From Clostridia bacterium (lineage in GTDB: Bacteria > Bacillota > Clostridia > Tissierellales > Dethiosulfatibacteraceae), in the NCBI GenBank assembly GCA_011390775.1, contig JAABRS010000002.1, forward strand, positions 1 to 44,646: a DNA stretch of 44,646 nucleotides, written 5' to 3'. Each line of letters starts with the position of its first letter. Within the stretch, counting starts at the first letter, position 1. Under the pieces are notes generated by a model that ran no database searches, was not told the DNA's origin, and saw nothing but the letters and a program-made list of their open reading frames with translations. This document shows, piece by piece, positions 36,625-44,086 of this stretch. A program made the translations under genes and the position numbers.

Positions 36625-37647
36625 TTAAAATTGTTTTAGAAACCTTATATCATTTTCAAACAATAATCTTATATCATTTATTTTATGTTTTACCATTGTT
36701 ACTCTATCAATACCCATACCAAAGGCATATCCTGAATATATATTTGGATCTATTCCGCAGTTTTCAAGAACCTTAGGGTGAACCATGCCACAGCCAAGAA
36801 GTTCCATGCTCCATCCTGTATAGCTGCAAGCCTTACAACCTTTTCCCTTACATACTAAACAAGATACATCTACTTCCGCACTTGGTTCTGTAAAAGGAAA
36901 ATTATGGGGTCTAAATCTTGTTTCCATATCCTCGCCAAAAAGTTCTTTTACAAAGTGATTTATAGAATCTTTTAAGTTTGCTAAAGTTACATTTTTATCT
37001 ACTACCAAACATTCCATCTGGTGAAACATGGGAGAATGAGTATCATCAACTTCGTCAAATCTAAATGTTCTACCAGCAGAAACAATTCTTATAGGAGGTT
37101 TTTGTTCTTTCATAACTCTTATTTGAACCGGTGATGTTTGTGTTCTTAAAAGAAGCTCTTCATTAATATAAAAAGTGTCTGATTTGTCTCTAGATGGATG
37201 ATCCGGTGGTGCATTTAAAGCATCAAAATTATTTTCTACCGTATCTATTTCCGGACCTTCTACAACATCATAACCCATCTTGAGAAATAAATCTTCCAGC
37301 TCTTCTTTTACCTTTAGAAGAGGATGTCTTTTACCAATATCAGGAAATTTACCAGGTATTGTAATGTCTATCTTTTCTTTTTCTAATCTTTTATTTTTCT
37401 CTATCTTTTCTATTTCCAGTTTCTTTTTTTCTATATTCTCTTCTAAAACAGTTCTCACTTCATTAGCCATTTTTCCAATTATTGGTCTTTTTTCTTTAGG
37501 CAAACTTCCCATTTCTCTTAAGAGCAGTGTTAGTTCTCCCTTTTTCCCTAGAAATTTAACTCTTAATTTTTCGATTTCATCTTTTGTTTCAATTTCATTT
37601 AATTCTTCTATTGCATTTTTTTGAATTATTTGCAGTTTTTCTTCCAT
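36625..37647 (-). CDS. pheS: Phenylalanyl-tRNA synthetase alpha subunit
   Basis: Catalytic subunit that activates phenylalanine and charges tRNA(Phe). An N-terminal coiled coil (about residues 1-90) that contacts tRNA precedes the class II core, with motif 2 SAGRTFRFDEVDDTHSPMFHQ and motif 3 AFGMGIDRVTM. The CLVCKGKGCKAC cluster between them is typical of this subunit in Bacillota. The Ala in the AFGMG pocket is the residue that limits substrate size. At 340 aa it is complete. AAAGGAG precedes ATG 37647. A T-box leader upstream links expression to uncharged tRNA(Phe). Confidence 0.98.
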   Translation of the reverse strand: MEEKLQIIQKNAIEELNEIETKDEIEKLRVKFLGKKGELTLLLREMGSLPKEKRPIIGKMANEVRTVLEENIEKKKLEIEKIEKNKRLEKEKIDITIPGKFPDIGKRHPLLKVKEELEDLFLKMGYDVVEGPEIDTVENNFDALNAPPDHPSRDKSDTFYINEELLLRTQTSPVQIRVMKEQKPPIRIVSAGRTFRFDEVDDTHSPMFHQMECLVVDKNVTLANLKDSINHFVKELFGEDMETRFRPHNFPFTEPSAEVDVSCLVCKGKGCKACSYTGWSMELLGCGMVHPKVLENCGIDPNIYSGYAFGMGIDRVTMVKHKINDIRLLFENDIRFLKQF

Positions 37648-37661
37648 AAAAATCTCCTTTC

Positions 37662-37695
37662 AAAAAATAAAACACTTCACCTAAGAGGCGAAGTG
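37662..37695 (-). terminator. T-box attenuator terminator
   Basis: On the minus strand CACTTCGCCT and AGGTGAAGTG form a 10-bp stem (one G-U pair) with a 3-base loop, followed by TTTTATTTTTT. The left arm is adjacent to and partly shared with the T-box sequence, as required for a terminator/antiterminator switch. The pheS ribosome binding site follows. Confidence 0.92.
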
Positions 37696-37882
37696 ACGCG
37701 GTACCACTCTTCTTTTCACTTTAATTTTTAACGGTTCATACCGGACAATCTTACTGATTTCAGATTGTCTGCTATTGAGGGAAAGTCAACTGGATAGCGG
37801 CATATGCTTACAGCTCTAACATACACTCTCTTTTTTCGCTATTGATTCCAATTTTTAATCTCAATCATCGCATTTAATATTT
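37662..37882 (-). ncRNA. T-box leader (tRNA-Phe sensing) of pheST-lgt
   Basis: The leader carries the T-box sequence AGAGTGGTACCGCGT (37696-37710), one mismatch from the usual AGGGTGGNACCGCG, where UGGU can pair with the ACCA end of uncharged tRNA(Phe). A stable 8-bp hairpin (37744-37751 with 37762-37769) fits stem III, and a long upstream domain fits stem I. A TTC triplet at 37781-37783 in the ACTTTCCC context is the likely Phe specifier, though the exact loop was not folded. The attenuator terminator follows. When tRNA(Phe) is uncharged, the antiterminator forms and pheST is transcribed. Confidence 0.92.
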
Positions 37883-37888
37883 TTATAG

Positions 37889-37917
37889 ATTATATCAAAA
37901 TTAAATTTATATATCAA
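37889..37917 (-). promoter_or_regulatory. pheST promoter
   Basis: TTGATA (37912-37917), a 17-base spacer and a perfect TATAAT (37889-37894), with TG one base upstream of the -10. The start point would be near 37882. The -35 lies only a few bases from the rRNA methyltransferase stop codon (37921-37923). Confidence 0.8.
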
Positions 37918-37920
37918 CTA

Positions 37921-38682
37921 TCAATTAGTTATTTCGTATATTAGTATACCAGCTGCGATACCGGCATTAAGTGATTCTATATCACCTTTCATATTTATAC
38001 CAACTAAATCATCAGATACATTAATTATCTTTTCCGATACACCACTACCTTCATTTCCTATAACTAAGGCTATTTTTTCTTTACACTCTAAATTTTTAAT
38101 ATCTATATTAAATCTTGGTGTTGAAGATAATATTTTAAATCCTGAATTCTTAAGTATTTTTAAGACCTCATCATTGCTATCACAAACAACTACTGGCAAC
38201 CTTGGAATAGAGCCCATTGAAGCTCTAACTGTCTTACTGTTGTATAAATCAACAGTCTTTTCCAAAGTTATTACTCCACCTACATTAAATGCATCGCAGG
38301 TTCTGATTATAGTTCCTAAGTTTCCGGGGTCTTGTATTCCATCTATTAATATAAGCTTCTTTTTGTTAATTATTTCAGAGATTTTATAATCTTCAAAATT
38401 TACAACAAGTATTATGCCTTGACTATTTTTAGTATCGCTTATTCTATTAAATATATCCTTATCTATAATGTTTATTTCTAAATCTTCTTTTAATCTTTTT
38501 ATATCATTAATCTTATCAAATTCTTCTGAAATTACGGCAAATTCTATGTTTCTTGAATATTTCAAATAATCCAAAGCTATTTGATATCCTTCCACTAAGT
38601 ACATTTTATATTGATATCTATATTTTTTAGATTTTAAATTTCTTAATAACTTTACCTTAGTATTACTATTACTTTTTATCAT
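37921..38682 (-). CDS. SpoU/TrmH family RNA 2'-O-methyltransferase (RlmB-like)
   Basis: SAM-dependent SPOUT-fold methyltransferase, probably acting on 23S rRNA. An N-terminal substrate-binding domain (about residues 5-90, with KYRYQYKMYLVEGYQI) precedes the trefoil-knot domain with the three family motifs: DPGNLGTIIRTCDAF (motif 1), IGNEGSGVS (motif 2) and ESLNAGIAAGILIYE (motif 3). The length is 253 aa. The ATG at 38682 overlaps ktrA by 14 bases. A relative of this kind commonly lies just upstream of pheS in Bacillota. The exact target nucleotide cannot be read from the sequence. Confidence 0.9.
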   Translation of the reverse strand: MIKSNSNTKVKLLRNLKSKKYRYQYKMYLVEGYQIALDYLKYSRNIEFAVISEEFDKINDIKRLKEDLEINIIDKDIFNRISDTKNSQGIILVVNFEDYKISEIINKKKLILIDGIQDPGNLGTIIRTCDAFNVGGVITLEKTVDLYNSKTVRASMGSIPRLPVVVCDSNDEVLKILKNSGFKILSSTPRFNIDIKNLECKEKIALVIGNEGSGVSEKIINVSDDLVGINMKGDIESLNAGIAAGILIYEITN

Positions 38683-39331
38683 TTTCTTTTTCTTCTAACT
38701 TCTTCAAACTTGCACTATCTCCTATAACAATTAAAGAATCTCCTCTTTTAACAACATCTTCTGCATATGGAGATATATTTACATCTTCTCCGGTCTTAAT
38801 TGCCATTACACTTACACCGTAAGTTTTAGGTAATTTTAAATCTTTTAATGATTTATCTTCCCATTCTTCTTTTGCAGCAACTTCTATAATGCTGTAATCC
38901 GGTGCAAATTCTATTACATCCAAGATATTTGATGAAACTAAGTTATGGGCAACTCGTATACCAATATCTCTTTCAGGAAAGATAACCTTATTTGCTCCTA
39001 TTTTATATAGAACCTTGCCGTGAAGTTCATTTTGTGCTTTAGAAATAACCTTTTTTACCCCTAATTCTTTTGCTATCAAGGTCCCCATAATCGATGCTTG
39101 AATATCAGATCCTATGGTAACTATCGCTACATCAAAATTTCTAATTCCTAAAGTTTTTAATGCATTTTCATCGACTGCATCAGCCTGTACTGAATGAGTA
39201 ACATATTCAGATATTTCCTGAACCTTATCTGGGTCCTTATCTATGGCTAATACATCATACCCTAATTTTGATAATGTTTTAGCTACACTTGATCCAAATC
39301 TTCCGCAGCCTATAACTACAAATTGTTTCAT
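38669..39331 (-). CDS. ktrA: Potassium uptake regulatory subunit KtrA (TrkA family)
   Basis: Cytoplasmic RCK ring that gates the KtrB channel. An RCK-N Rossmann domain (VIGCGRFGSSVAKTLSKLGYDV, with AIDKDPDKV) binds ATP/ADP or NAD(H), and an RCK-C domain (about residues 140-215, with DYSIIEVAAKEEW and GDSLIVIGD) is the class of domain that binds c-di-AMP in other Bacillota. The 220-aa length fits KtrA rather than the longer double-RCK TrkA. AAGGAGG precedes ATG 39331, 9 bases after ktrB. c-di-AMP control here is inferred from the family. Confidence 0.95.
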   Translation of the reverse strand: MKQFVVIGCGRFGSSVAKTLSKLGYDVLAIDKDPDKVQEISEYVTHSVQADAVDENALKTLGIRNFDVAIVTIGSDIQASIMGTLIAKELGVKKVISKAQNELHGKVLYKIGANKVIFPERDIGIRVAHNLVSSNILDVIEFAPDYSIIEVAAKEEWEDKSLKDLKLPKTYGVSVMAIKTGEDVNISPYAEDVVKRGDSLIVIGDSASLKKLEEKENDKK

Positions 39332-39340
39332 ATTTCCTCC

Positions 39341-40699
39341 TTATCCTACCAGTATTTTTCCTATTGGATATCTATAATTTCCTTTATTTTTATCCTGTCC
39401 TTGAGCTATTGCAAAAGCAATTGTCAGCGGCCCTATTCTTCCAATAAACATTGTAAAAGTTATTAAAACTCTTCCTAGATTAGAGAGATTAGGTGTTAAT
39501 CCTCTACTCAATCCTACTGTTCCGAAGGCAGATGTTACTTCAAATAAAATATCATGAAAAGTAAATCCACTATTAATTTCTGTTATTGATAAAATGATTG
39601 TAACTACTGATACTAAGAGCAAAGATATTGTTGCAACAGATAATGCCCTTATTGTAGTTTTAGCATCAATTCTTTTCTGTAAAATCTCAACATCTTCATA
39701 TCCCATAATCAATCTATATGTTGAAATTAAAATAATCCCTGTTGTAGTAGTTTTAATTCCCCCTGCTGTCGAGCCTGGAGAACCTCCTACAAACATAAAT
39801 ATTATCATTAGTAAGGATGTTGAATATCCTAATCCAGCTGTATCAATAGTATTAAATCCAGCTGTTCTTGGAGTAATAGATTGAAAAAAGGATGCCATTA
39901 TTTTATCCTTAATATTTAGAACTCCTAAAGTTTCAGGATTATTGTATTCCATTATTAAAACCAGTAAAGCTCCGGATACTATTAAAATAAAAGTTATTAT
40001 TAATACTAGTTTCGTGTGTAAAGAAAAATATCTAAATCTTCTTTCTCTTAAAACTTCCATGACAACATAAAATCCAATACCACCTAAAACAATAAGCATC
40101 ATAACAGTTATATTAACAATTACATCCCCAGAATAATCCACTAGACTATTGCCGGTTATATCAAACCCTGCATTACAAAAAGCTGATACAGCATGGAAAA
40201 TTGAAAACCATATACCTTTAATCATACCCAGCTCTTTAGTAAAGGTAAAGGATAAAAATAAAGCTCCTACCGCCTCTATACCTATTGTCATTAGCAAAAC
40301 TCTTTTAGTTAATAGCACTATACCTTGCAATGTCGTTGCATTCAATTCTTCTCTTATCAATAGTCTATCCTTCAGGGTAATTCTTCTTCCTAAAAGAAAG
40401 GCTATCAATGTGGCCATAGTCATAATTCCAAGTCCACCTATTTGTATAAGTATTAAAATTACTATCTTCCCAAATAAAGTCCACTGAGTTGCTGTATTTA
40501 CAACTATTAAGCCGGTTACACAAACTGCCGAAGCTGATGTAAAAAGAGCGTCTATAAAACCTATACTATTTCCATCAACTGATGCAAAAGGTAGATTTAA
40601 AAGTGTAGCTCCTGTTAAAATAGTAATTCCAAACCAAATCATCAGGAAGTGAGAAGGATTTAATTTTAGACTATCATAATTTTTATTCGGATTTTTCAT
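39341..40699 (-). CDS. ktrB: Potassium transporter membrane subunit KtrB (TrkH family)
   Basis: Channel-like K+ uptake protein with four covalently joined membrane-pore-membrane repeats. The four selectivity-filter loops are visible: SAVCVTGLIVV, SAFCNAGFDI, TPRTAGFNTI and SAFGTVGLSRG; the GGSPGSTAGGIKTTT segment before the fourth repeat is typical of the family. About ten hydrophobic helices are present over 452 aa. AGGAGG precedes ATG 40699. It is the first gene of the ktrB-ktrA-methyltransferase unit. Confidence 0.96.
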   Translation of the reverse strand: MKNPNKNYDSLKLNPSHFLMIWFGITILTGATLLNLPFASVDGNSIGFIDALFTSASAVCVTGLIVVNTATQWTLFGKIVILILIQIGGLGIMTMATLIAFLLGRRITLKDRLLIREELNATTLQGIVLLTKRVLLMTIGIEAVGALFLSFTFTKELGMIKGIWFSIFHAVSAFCNAGFDITGNSLVDYSGDVIVNITVMMLIVLGGIGFYVVMEVLRERRFRYFSLHTKLVLIITFILIVSGALLVLIMEYNNPETLGVLNIKDKIMASFFQSITPRTAGFNTIDTAGLGYSTSLLMIIFMFVGGSPGSTAGGIKTTTTGIILISTYRLIMGYEDVEILQKRIDAKTTIRALSVATISLLLVSVVTIILSITEINSGFTFHDILFEVTSAFGTVGLSRGLTPNLSNLGRVLITFTMFIGRIGPLTIAFAIAQGQDKNKGNYRYPIGKILVG

Positions 40700-40725
40700 A
40701 AATTCCTCCTAAATATTCACTCATT

Positions 40726-40734
40726 ATTATAGCA
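40726..40734 (-). promoter_or_regulatory. Extended -10 promoter of ktrBA
   Basis: TATAAT (40726-40731) with TG one base upstream (TGCTATAAT). No convincing -35 hexamer is seen at the right distance, which is tolerable for an extended -10. The start point would be near 40719 with a 20-base leader containing AGGAGG. It lies just past the rplT terminator; no c-di-AMP riboswitch fits in so short a leader. Confidence 0.6.
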
Positions 40735-40750
40735 CTTTATTATTTAATTT

Positions 40751-40779
40751 AAAAGAAAAAAGACTGCCCTGGACAGTCT
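40751..40779 (-). terminator. Intrinsic terminator of infC-rpmI-rplT
   Basis: AGACTGTC and GGCAGTCT on the minus strand form an 8-bp stem (one G-U pair) with a 3-base loop, followed by TTTTTTCTTTT. It lies 10 bases beyond the rplT stop codon and is one of the clearest terminators in the window. Confidence 0.92.
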
Positions 40780-40789
40780 CTAAAGTAAT

Positions 40790-41134
40790 TTATTTTACTG
40801 ATTCTACTAAAGTTTTAAATCCTTCTGGGTCGTTTACAGCCATTTCTGAAAGCATTTTTCTATTTATTTCAATATTATTTTGCTTTAAAGCATTTATGAA
40901 TCTACTGTAAGATAATCCATGGATTCTTGCAGCTGCGTTTATTCTTGTAATCCATAATCTTCTTAAATCTCTTTTTCTTAATTTTCTTCCAGTATACGCA
41001 TAGGATAAGGACTTCATTACTGCTTGGTTTGCCATTTTAAACTGATTGCTTTTTGCTCCATAGTATCCTTTTGCTAACTTTAATACTTTTTTGTGGTTTT
41101 TCTTTGCATTTAAACCTCTTTTTATTCTAGCCAT
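40790..41134 (-). CDS. rplT: 50S ribosomal protein L20
   Basis: Early-assembly protein that binds 23S rRNA and, in Bacillota, represses its own operon. The 114-aa protein starts [20 protein letters not shown], with the long basic helix and [21 protein letters not shown], then [15 protein letters not shown]. Length and sequence are standard. AGGAGG precedes ATG 41134. The upstream L20-type leader is expected to be its regulatory target. Confidence 0.98.
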   Translation of the reverse strand: MARIKRGLNAKKNHKKVLKLAKGYYGAKSNQFKMANQAVMKSLSYAYTGRKLRKRDLRRLWITRINAAARIHGLSYSRFINALKQNNIEINRKMLSEMAVNDPEGFKTLVESVK

Positions 41135-41149
41135 TTATGATCCTCCTCA

Positions 41150-41347
41150 CTATTTGTATGGTATTAACTTTTCTACTCTTTTTTGATCTCCCTCAGACAC
41201 TAAGGTATTTTTTCTTAAATTTCTAACTCTTTTTGCAGATTTTTTTCCAGTATTGTGTCCTTTATAAGCCTTCGCTCTTTTTATTTTACCAGTCGCTGTT
41301 TTATTGAATCTTTTAGCTGCTGATCTTTTAGTTTTTAATTTTGGCAT
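41150..41347 (-). CDS. rpmI: 50S ribosomal protein L35
   Basis: A 65-aa very basic protein with the L35 signature [20 protein letters not shown] and the C-terminal [24 protein letters not shown] precedes ATG 41347. It lies between infC and rplT, the universal order, with 14-15 base gaps on either side. Confidence 0.98.
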   Translation of the reverse strand: MPKLKTKRSAAKRFNKTATGKIKRAKAYKGHNTGKKSAKRVRNLRKNTLVSEGDQKRVEKLIPYK

Positions 41348-41361
41348 TTCATGTCCTCCTT

Positions 41362-41874
41362 TTAATTATCTGTTTTTGCGCTCAAAAACATAATCATCTG
41401 TCTACCTTCCATTTTAGGTCTTTTATCAATGATTGAATATTCTTCAGTTTCTTTAGCAAATTTTTCTAAAACTTCTCTTCCCAATTCTGTATGACCCATT
41501 TCTCTTCCTCTAAATCTTACAGAAACTTTTACTCTGTCGCCATTTTGCAAAAACTCAATAGCATGTTTAGCTTTATAACCTAAATCATGATCTTCGATTT
41601 TTGGAGAAAGTCTTATTTCTTTTACTTTAATCACCTGTTGTTTTTTCTTTGCTTCTTTTTCTTTTTTCTGCTGTTCGTATCTAAATTTTCCATAGTCCAT
41701 AATTCTACAAACAGGTGGTTTTCCATTTGGAGCTACTTCTGCTAAGTCCAAGCCTTTTTCTATTGCTAATTTTTGGGCTTCTTCAATTGGTAGAATACCT
41801 AATTGTTCACCTTCTTGGTCAATAACCCTTACTTTTTTTTCACGAATTTCTTCATTGATCTTAAGTTCTTTAAT
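41362..41874 (-). CDS. infC: Translation initiation factor IF-3, starting at AUU
   Basis: IF-3 keeps 30S subunits free and checks start-codon fidelity. No ATG, GTG or TTG suits the N-terminus: the frame continues upstream of a TTG at 41751 through a perfectly typical IF-3 N-terminal domain ([22 protein letters not shown]) to ATT at 41874, which follows AGGAGGT (41881-41887) by 6 bases. An AUU start is well known for infC and allows IF-3 to repress itself. The product is about 170 aa, with the C-terminal domain carrying [16 protein letters not shown] and FRGREMGH. A second ATT one codon upstream (41877) is a less well spaced alternative. Confidence 0.95.
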   Translation of the reverse strand: MKELKINEEIREKKVRVIDQEGEQLGILPIEEAQKLAIEKGLDLAEVAPNGKPPVCRIMDYGKFRYEQQKKEKEAKKKQQVIKVKEIRLSPKIEDHDLGYKAKHAIEFLQNGDRVKVSVRFRGREMGHTELGREVLEKFAKETEEYSIIDKRPKMEGRQMIMFLSAKTDN

Positions 41875-41887
41875 AATTACACCTCCT
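41875..41887 (-). promoter_or_regulatory. Strong ribosome binding site setting the AUU start of infC
   Basis: AGGAGGT at 41881-41887 (minus strand) is followed after 6 bases by ATT (41874-41872). There is no ATG, GTG or TTG in frame nearby, and the translated sequence after ATT matches IF-3 from its first residues. The strong Shine-Dalgarno with a rare start codon is the known autoregulatory arrangement for infC. Confidence 0.85.
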
Positions 41888-42018
41888 AATATAATAAAAA
41901 AGACAGCTATATCCGCTATCTTTTAGACGTACTTCACCAAAAATTAATCAGTGTAGTAAATATTAACCTTACTGACTTCTGTCGCAAGGTGAGAAGCGGA
42001 TACTTCTACTTTATTAAC
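41888..42018 (-). ncRNA. L20-type leader RNA of infC-rpmI-rplT
   Basis: The ~130-base leader contains the conserved-looking stretch CCGCTTCTCACCTTGCGACA, in line with the L20 leader family of Bacillota, in which ribosomal protein L20 binds and favours termination. An 8-base segment TATCCGCT near its 5' end (42002-41995) can pair exactly with AGCGGATA (41917-41910) at the terminator, an arrangement that would exclude the terminator stem and so act as antiterminator. Recognition is from sequence pattern and context; it was not matched to a covariance model. Confidence 0.85.
41891..41922 (-). terminator. Leader attenuator ahead of infC
   Basis: AAGATAGC and GCTGTCTT form an 8-bp stem (one G-U pair) with a 7-base loop, followed by TTTTTATTATATT on the minus strand. 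It sits just before the infC ribosome binding site, the normal place for the L20-controlled attenuator. Its 5' arm and loop overlap the segment that pairs with the 5' end of the leader. Confidence 0.88.
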
Positions 42019-42024
42019 TATTAT

Positions 42025-42052
42025 AGTATATCAAATTTAAAATATTTGTCAA
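42025..42052 (-). promoter_or_regulatory. infC operon promoter
   Basis: A consensus TTGACA (42047-42052), a 16-base spacer and TATACT (42025-42030), with TG one base upstream of the -10. The start point would be near 42018. The -35 begins 4 bases after the M23 peptidase stop codon. This is the strongest-looking promoter in the window, as fits ribosomal protein genes. Confidence 0.82.
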
Positions 42053-42055
42053 TCA

Positions 42056-43180
42056 TTATTTTATATAAGCCATGGGATTAGTATGATTACCATTAATTCT
42101 TACCTCAAAGTGTAAGTGAGGTCCTGTAGACAACCCTGTTGTTCCAGACTTTGAAATAACCTGTCCCTTAGTCACACTCTGTCCTTTTGATACCAGTACA
42201 CTTGTATTGTGTGCAGAAAGAGTTGAAATTCCACCACCGTGATCTACAATTACTATATTTCCATAAGCCCCGTACCAACCAGCATACTGAACTACACCAT
42301 CGTTAGCTGCAACGATGTTTTGATTCATAGCAACACCTATATCTACTCCTGTGTGCATTTTTGAGTATCCGTAAATAGGATGCATTCTCATACCGTATGG
42401 TGATGTCACTCTATAATAACCTGGAGATGGCCAAGCCATTACTCCACCGGCATATTCCATTTCCAATTGTGCTTTGTTTATTTCATCTTCTAATCTTTTA
42501 GAGTCTGCTAATAATCTATCTTCCTGTGCTTCAAGTTCTTGAATTTTACCCTGTAAACTTCTCATATAGTCTTCTTTACTTCTACTTACAACTACTATAT
42601 CATTCTTTTTGCTTTCAACTTCATTTAAAGCAGTGGAAAGACTATTTTTTTCACTTTCCAGCTCTGCTTTTAGCATATTAAGTTCATTATTTTCAGCTTC
42701 TAATCCAGTTAATAATTCCACATCATTATCAACAATTTTTTGTATCATGTCTAGTCTAGTAAGAAAATCACTTAGATCTTCAGCTTCGAATAAAACTTCA
42801 ATATATCCTAGAGATCCACCTTTTTTATACATAACTCTTACTCTTTTTTCAAGTAGTTCTGTTTTTAGATTTATCTTTTCTTCAATTTCTTGAATGTTTT
42901 TTTCACACTGGGTAATATTATTATTCATTTCTTCAATATTAGAGCTTAATTGATCAATTTCAGAATTTATATTTCTAATTTCGCTATCTAATTTATTGAT
43001 TTCTTGAGCTACAGAGTTTTTTGCCTGTTTTTCTTGATCTAATTTTTCAAGAATACTTTTTCTCTGTTGTTCTGTATATTGTAAGTTATTTTTTAACTCG
43101 TCAATTTTAGAAGCACCTGCTGAAACTGTAAAAATAGAAACAATAACTATGATTGTTATTAAAAATCTTAATTTTCTCAT
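42056..43180 (-). CDS. Secreted coiled-coil M23 peptidase, probable FtsEX-controlled murein hydrolase
   Basis: A 374-aa exported protein. A signal peptide (about residues 1-23, ending SAGAS) precedes a long coiled coil (about 24-240) and a LytM/M23 domain (about 250-374). All active-site residues are present: His276 and Asp280 (HTGVD), His324 (SAHNT), His355 and His357 (HLHFEV), so it should be an active zinc endopeptidase rather than a degenerate activator. The architecture matches EnvC-type proteins and, functionally, CwlO and PcsB, whose activity is controlled by FtsEX; ftsX and ftsE are immediately upstream. AGGAGG precedes ATG 43180. Direct control by FtsEX is inferred. Confidence 0.9.
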   Translation of the reverse strand: MRKLRFLITIIVIVSIFTVSAGASKIDELKNNLQYTEQQRKSILEKLDQEKQAKNSVAQEINKLDSEIRNINSEIDQLSSNIEEMNNNITQCEKNIQEIEEKINLKTELLEKRVRVMYKKGGSLGYIEVLFEAEDLSDFLTRLDMIQKIVDNDVELLTGLEAENNELNMLKAELESEKNSLSTALNEVESKKNDIVVVSRSKEDYMRSLQGKIQELEAQEDRLLADSKRLEDEINKAQLEMEYAGGVMAWPSPGYYRVTSPYGMRMHPIYGYSKMHTGVDIGVAMNQNIVAANDGVVQYAGWYGAYGNIVIVDHGGGISTLSAHNTSVLVSKGQSVTKGQVISKSGTTGLSTGPHLHFEVRINGNHTNPMAYIK

Positions 43181-43189
43181 TTTTACCTC

Positions 43190-44086
43190 CTAGACATTCA
43201 AGAATTTTTTTAGTGATACAATACTTCCTAATATACCTATGCCAATACCTATAGTCATAAATATTATAAGAATATCCGTTGATATTGATGTTGCCGGTAT
43301 AAATTGAAAAGACAGTAATGGTGCTAATTTTTGATTACCATATCCTACTAGATAATCATAAGCATTTAATACTACTATAGTAGCTATTATAGACCCTAAT
43401 AAGCCTAATAGCAAGCCTTCAAATAAAAATGGTCCTCGTAGATATCCATTTGAAGCTCCTATGTACTGCATCAATCTTATTTCGGTTCTTCTTGAGGCTA
43501 CAGTTATTTTAATAGTATTTTGGATAATAAAAATGCTAATTAAAAGCAAAACAATAATTAATATTGTACCTATAATTTGTACATAGCTTGATGTGCTAAT
43601 AAGCATATCCACGGCTTCTTTATAGTATTTTATCTCTTCAATACCATACATGTTTTCTACCCCTATTAATACTTCTTCAGAATAGCTAACTTCTTCTAAT
43701 TGTATTACATAGGTGTTTGGTAGTGGATTTTTACTAAATCCATCAAGTAAATCTCCATCTTCTCCCCAATCTTCTTTCATTTTGTTTAAAGCATATTCTT
43801 TTGATTGATATACAACTGATAAAACACCTTCAAGATCCTTAATATTATTTCCTATTTCTTCGATGCGCTGGTCATCTATATCATCTTCAAGATACACATA
43901 TATTTCATCAAATTTTTCTTGAGCACTTAATGTTAATGTGTTTATATTTAGTATAAGCAATAAAATCATACCCAAAATAATAAGTACCGATGCCACTGAA
44001 CCTATTGAAGCCAAACTCATTGTTCTATTCCTTAGAATTCCTTGAAATCCTTGTTTGAATGTGTTTTTTAAAATTCTAGAAAACAT
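43190..44086 (-). CDS. ftsX: Cell division ABC transporter permease FtsX
   Basis: Membrane half of FtsEX, which transmits ATP hydrolysis to a murein hydrolase outside the cell. The 298-aa protein has an N-terminal helix (about 22-47), a large external domain (about 48-165) that contacts the hydrolase coiled coil in relatives, and three further C-terminal helices (about 168-190, 220-245, 268-290). The N-terminal GILRNRTMSLASI is typical. Its ATG lies inside the ftsE 3' end, with an 11-base overlap, and GGGAGAG precedes it. Confidence 0.96.
   Translation of the reverse strand: MFSRILKNTFKQGFQGILRNRTMSLASIGSVASVLIILGMILLLILNINTLTLSAQEKFDEIYVYLEDDIDDQRIEEIGNNIKDLEGVLSVVYQSKEYALNKMKEDWGEDGDLLDGFSKNPLPNTYVIQLEEVSYSEEVLIGVENMYGIEEIKYYKEAVDMLISTSSYVQIIGTILIIVLLLISIFIIQNTIKITVASRRTEIRLMQYIGASNGYLRGPFLFEGLLLGLLGSIIATIVVLNAYDYLVGYGNQKLAPLLSFQFIPATSISTDILIIFMTIGIGIGILGSIVSLKKFLNV

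Noticed and set aside
40700-40735. c-di-AMP riboswitch ahead of ktrB
   Set aside because: The leader after the likely start point is only about 20 bases, too short for any riboswitch aptamer.
41362-41751. A 129-aa short form of IF-3 starting at TTG 41751
   Set aside because: It would remove the N-terminal domain, which is fully encoded upstream in frame and begins at ATT 41874 after a strong Shine-Dalgarno.
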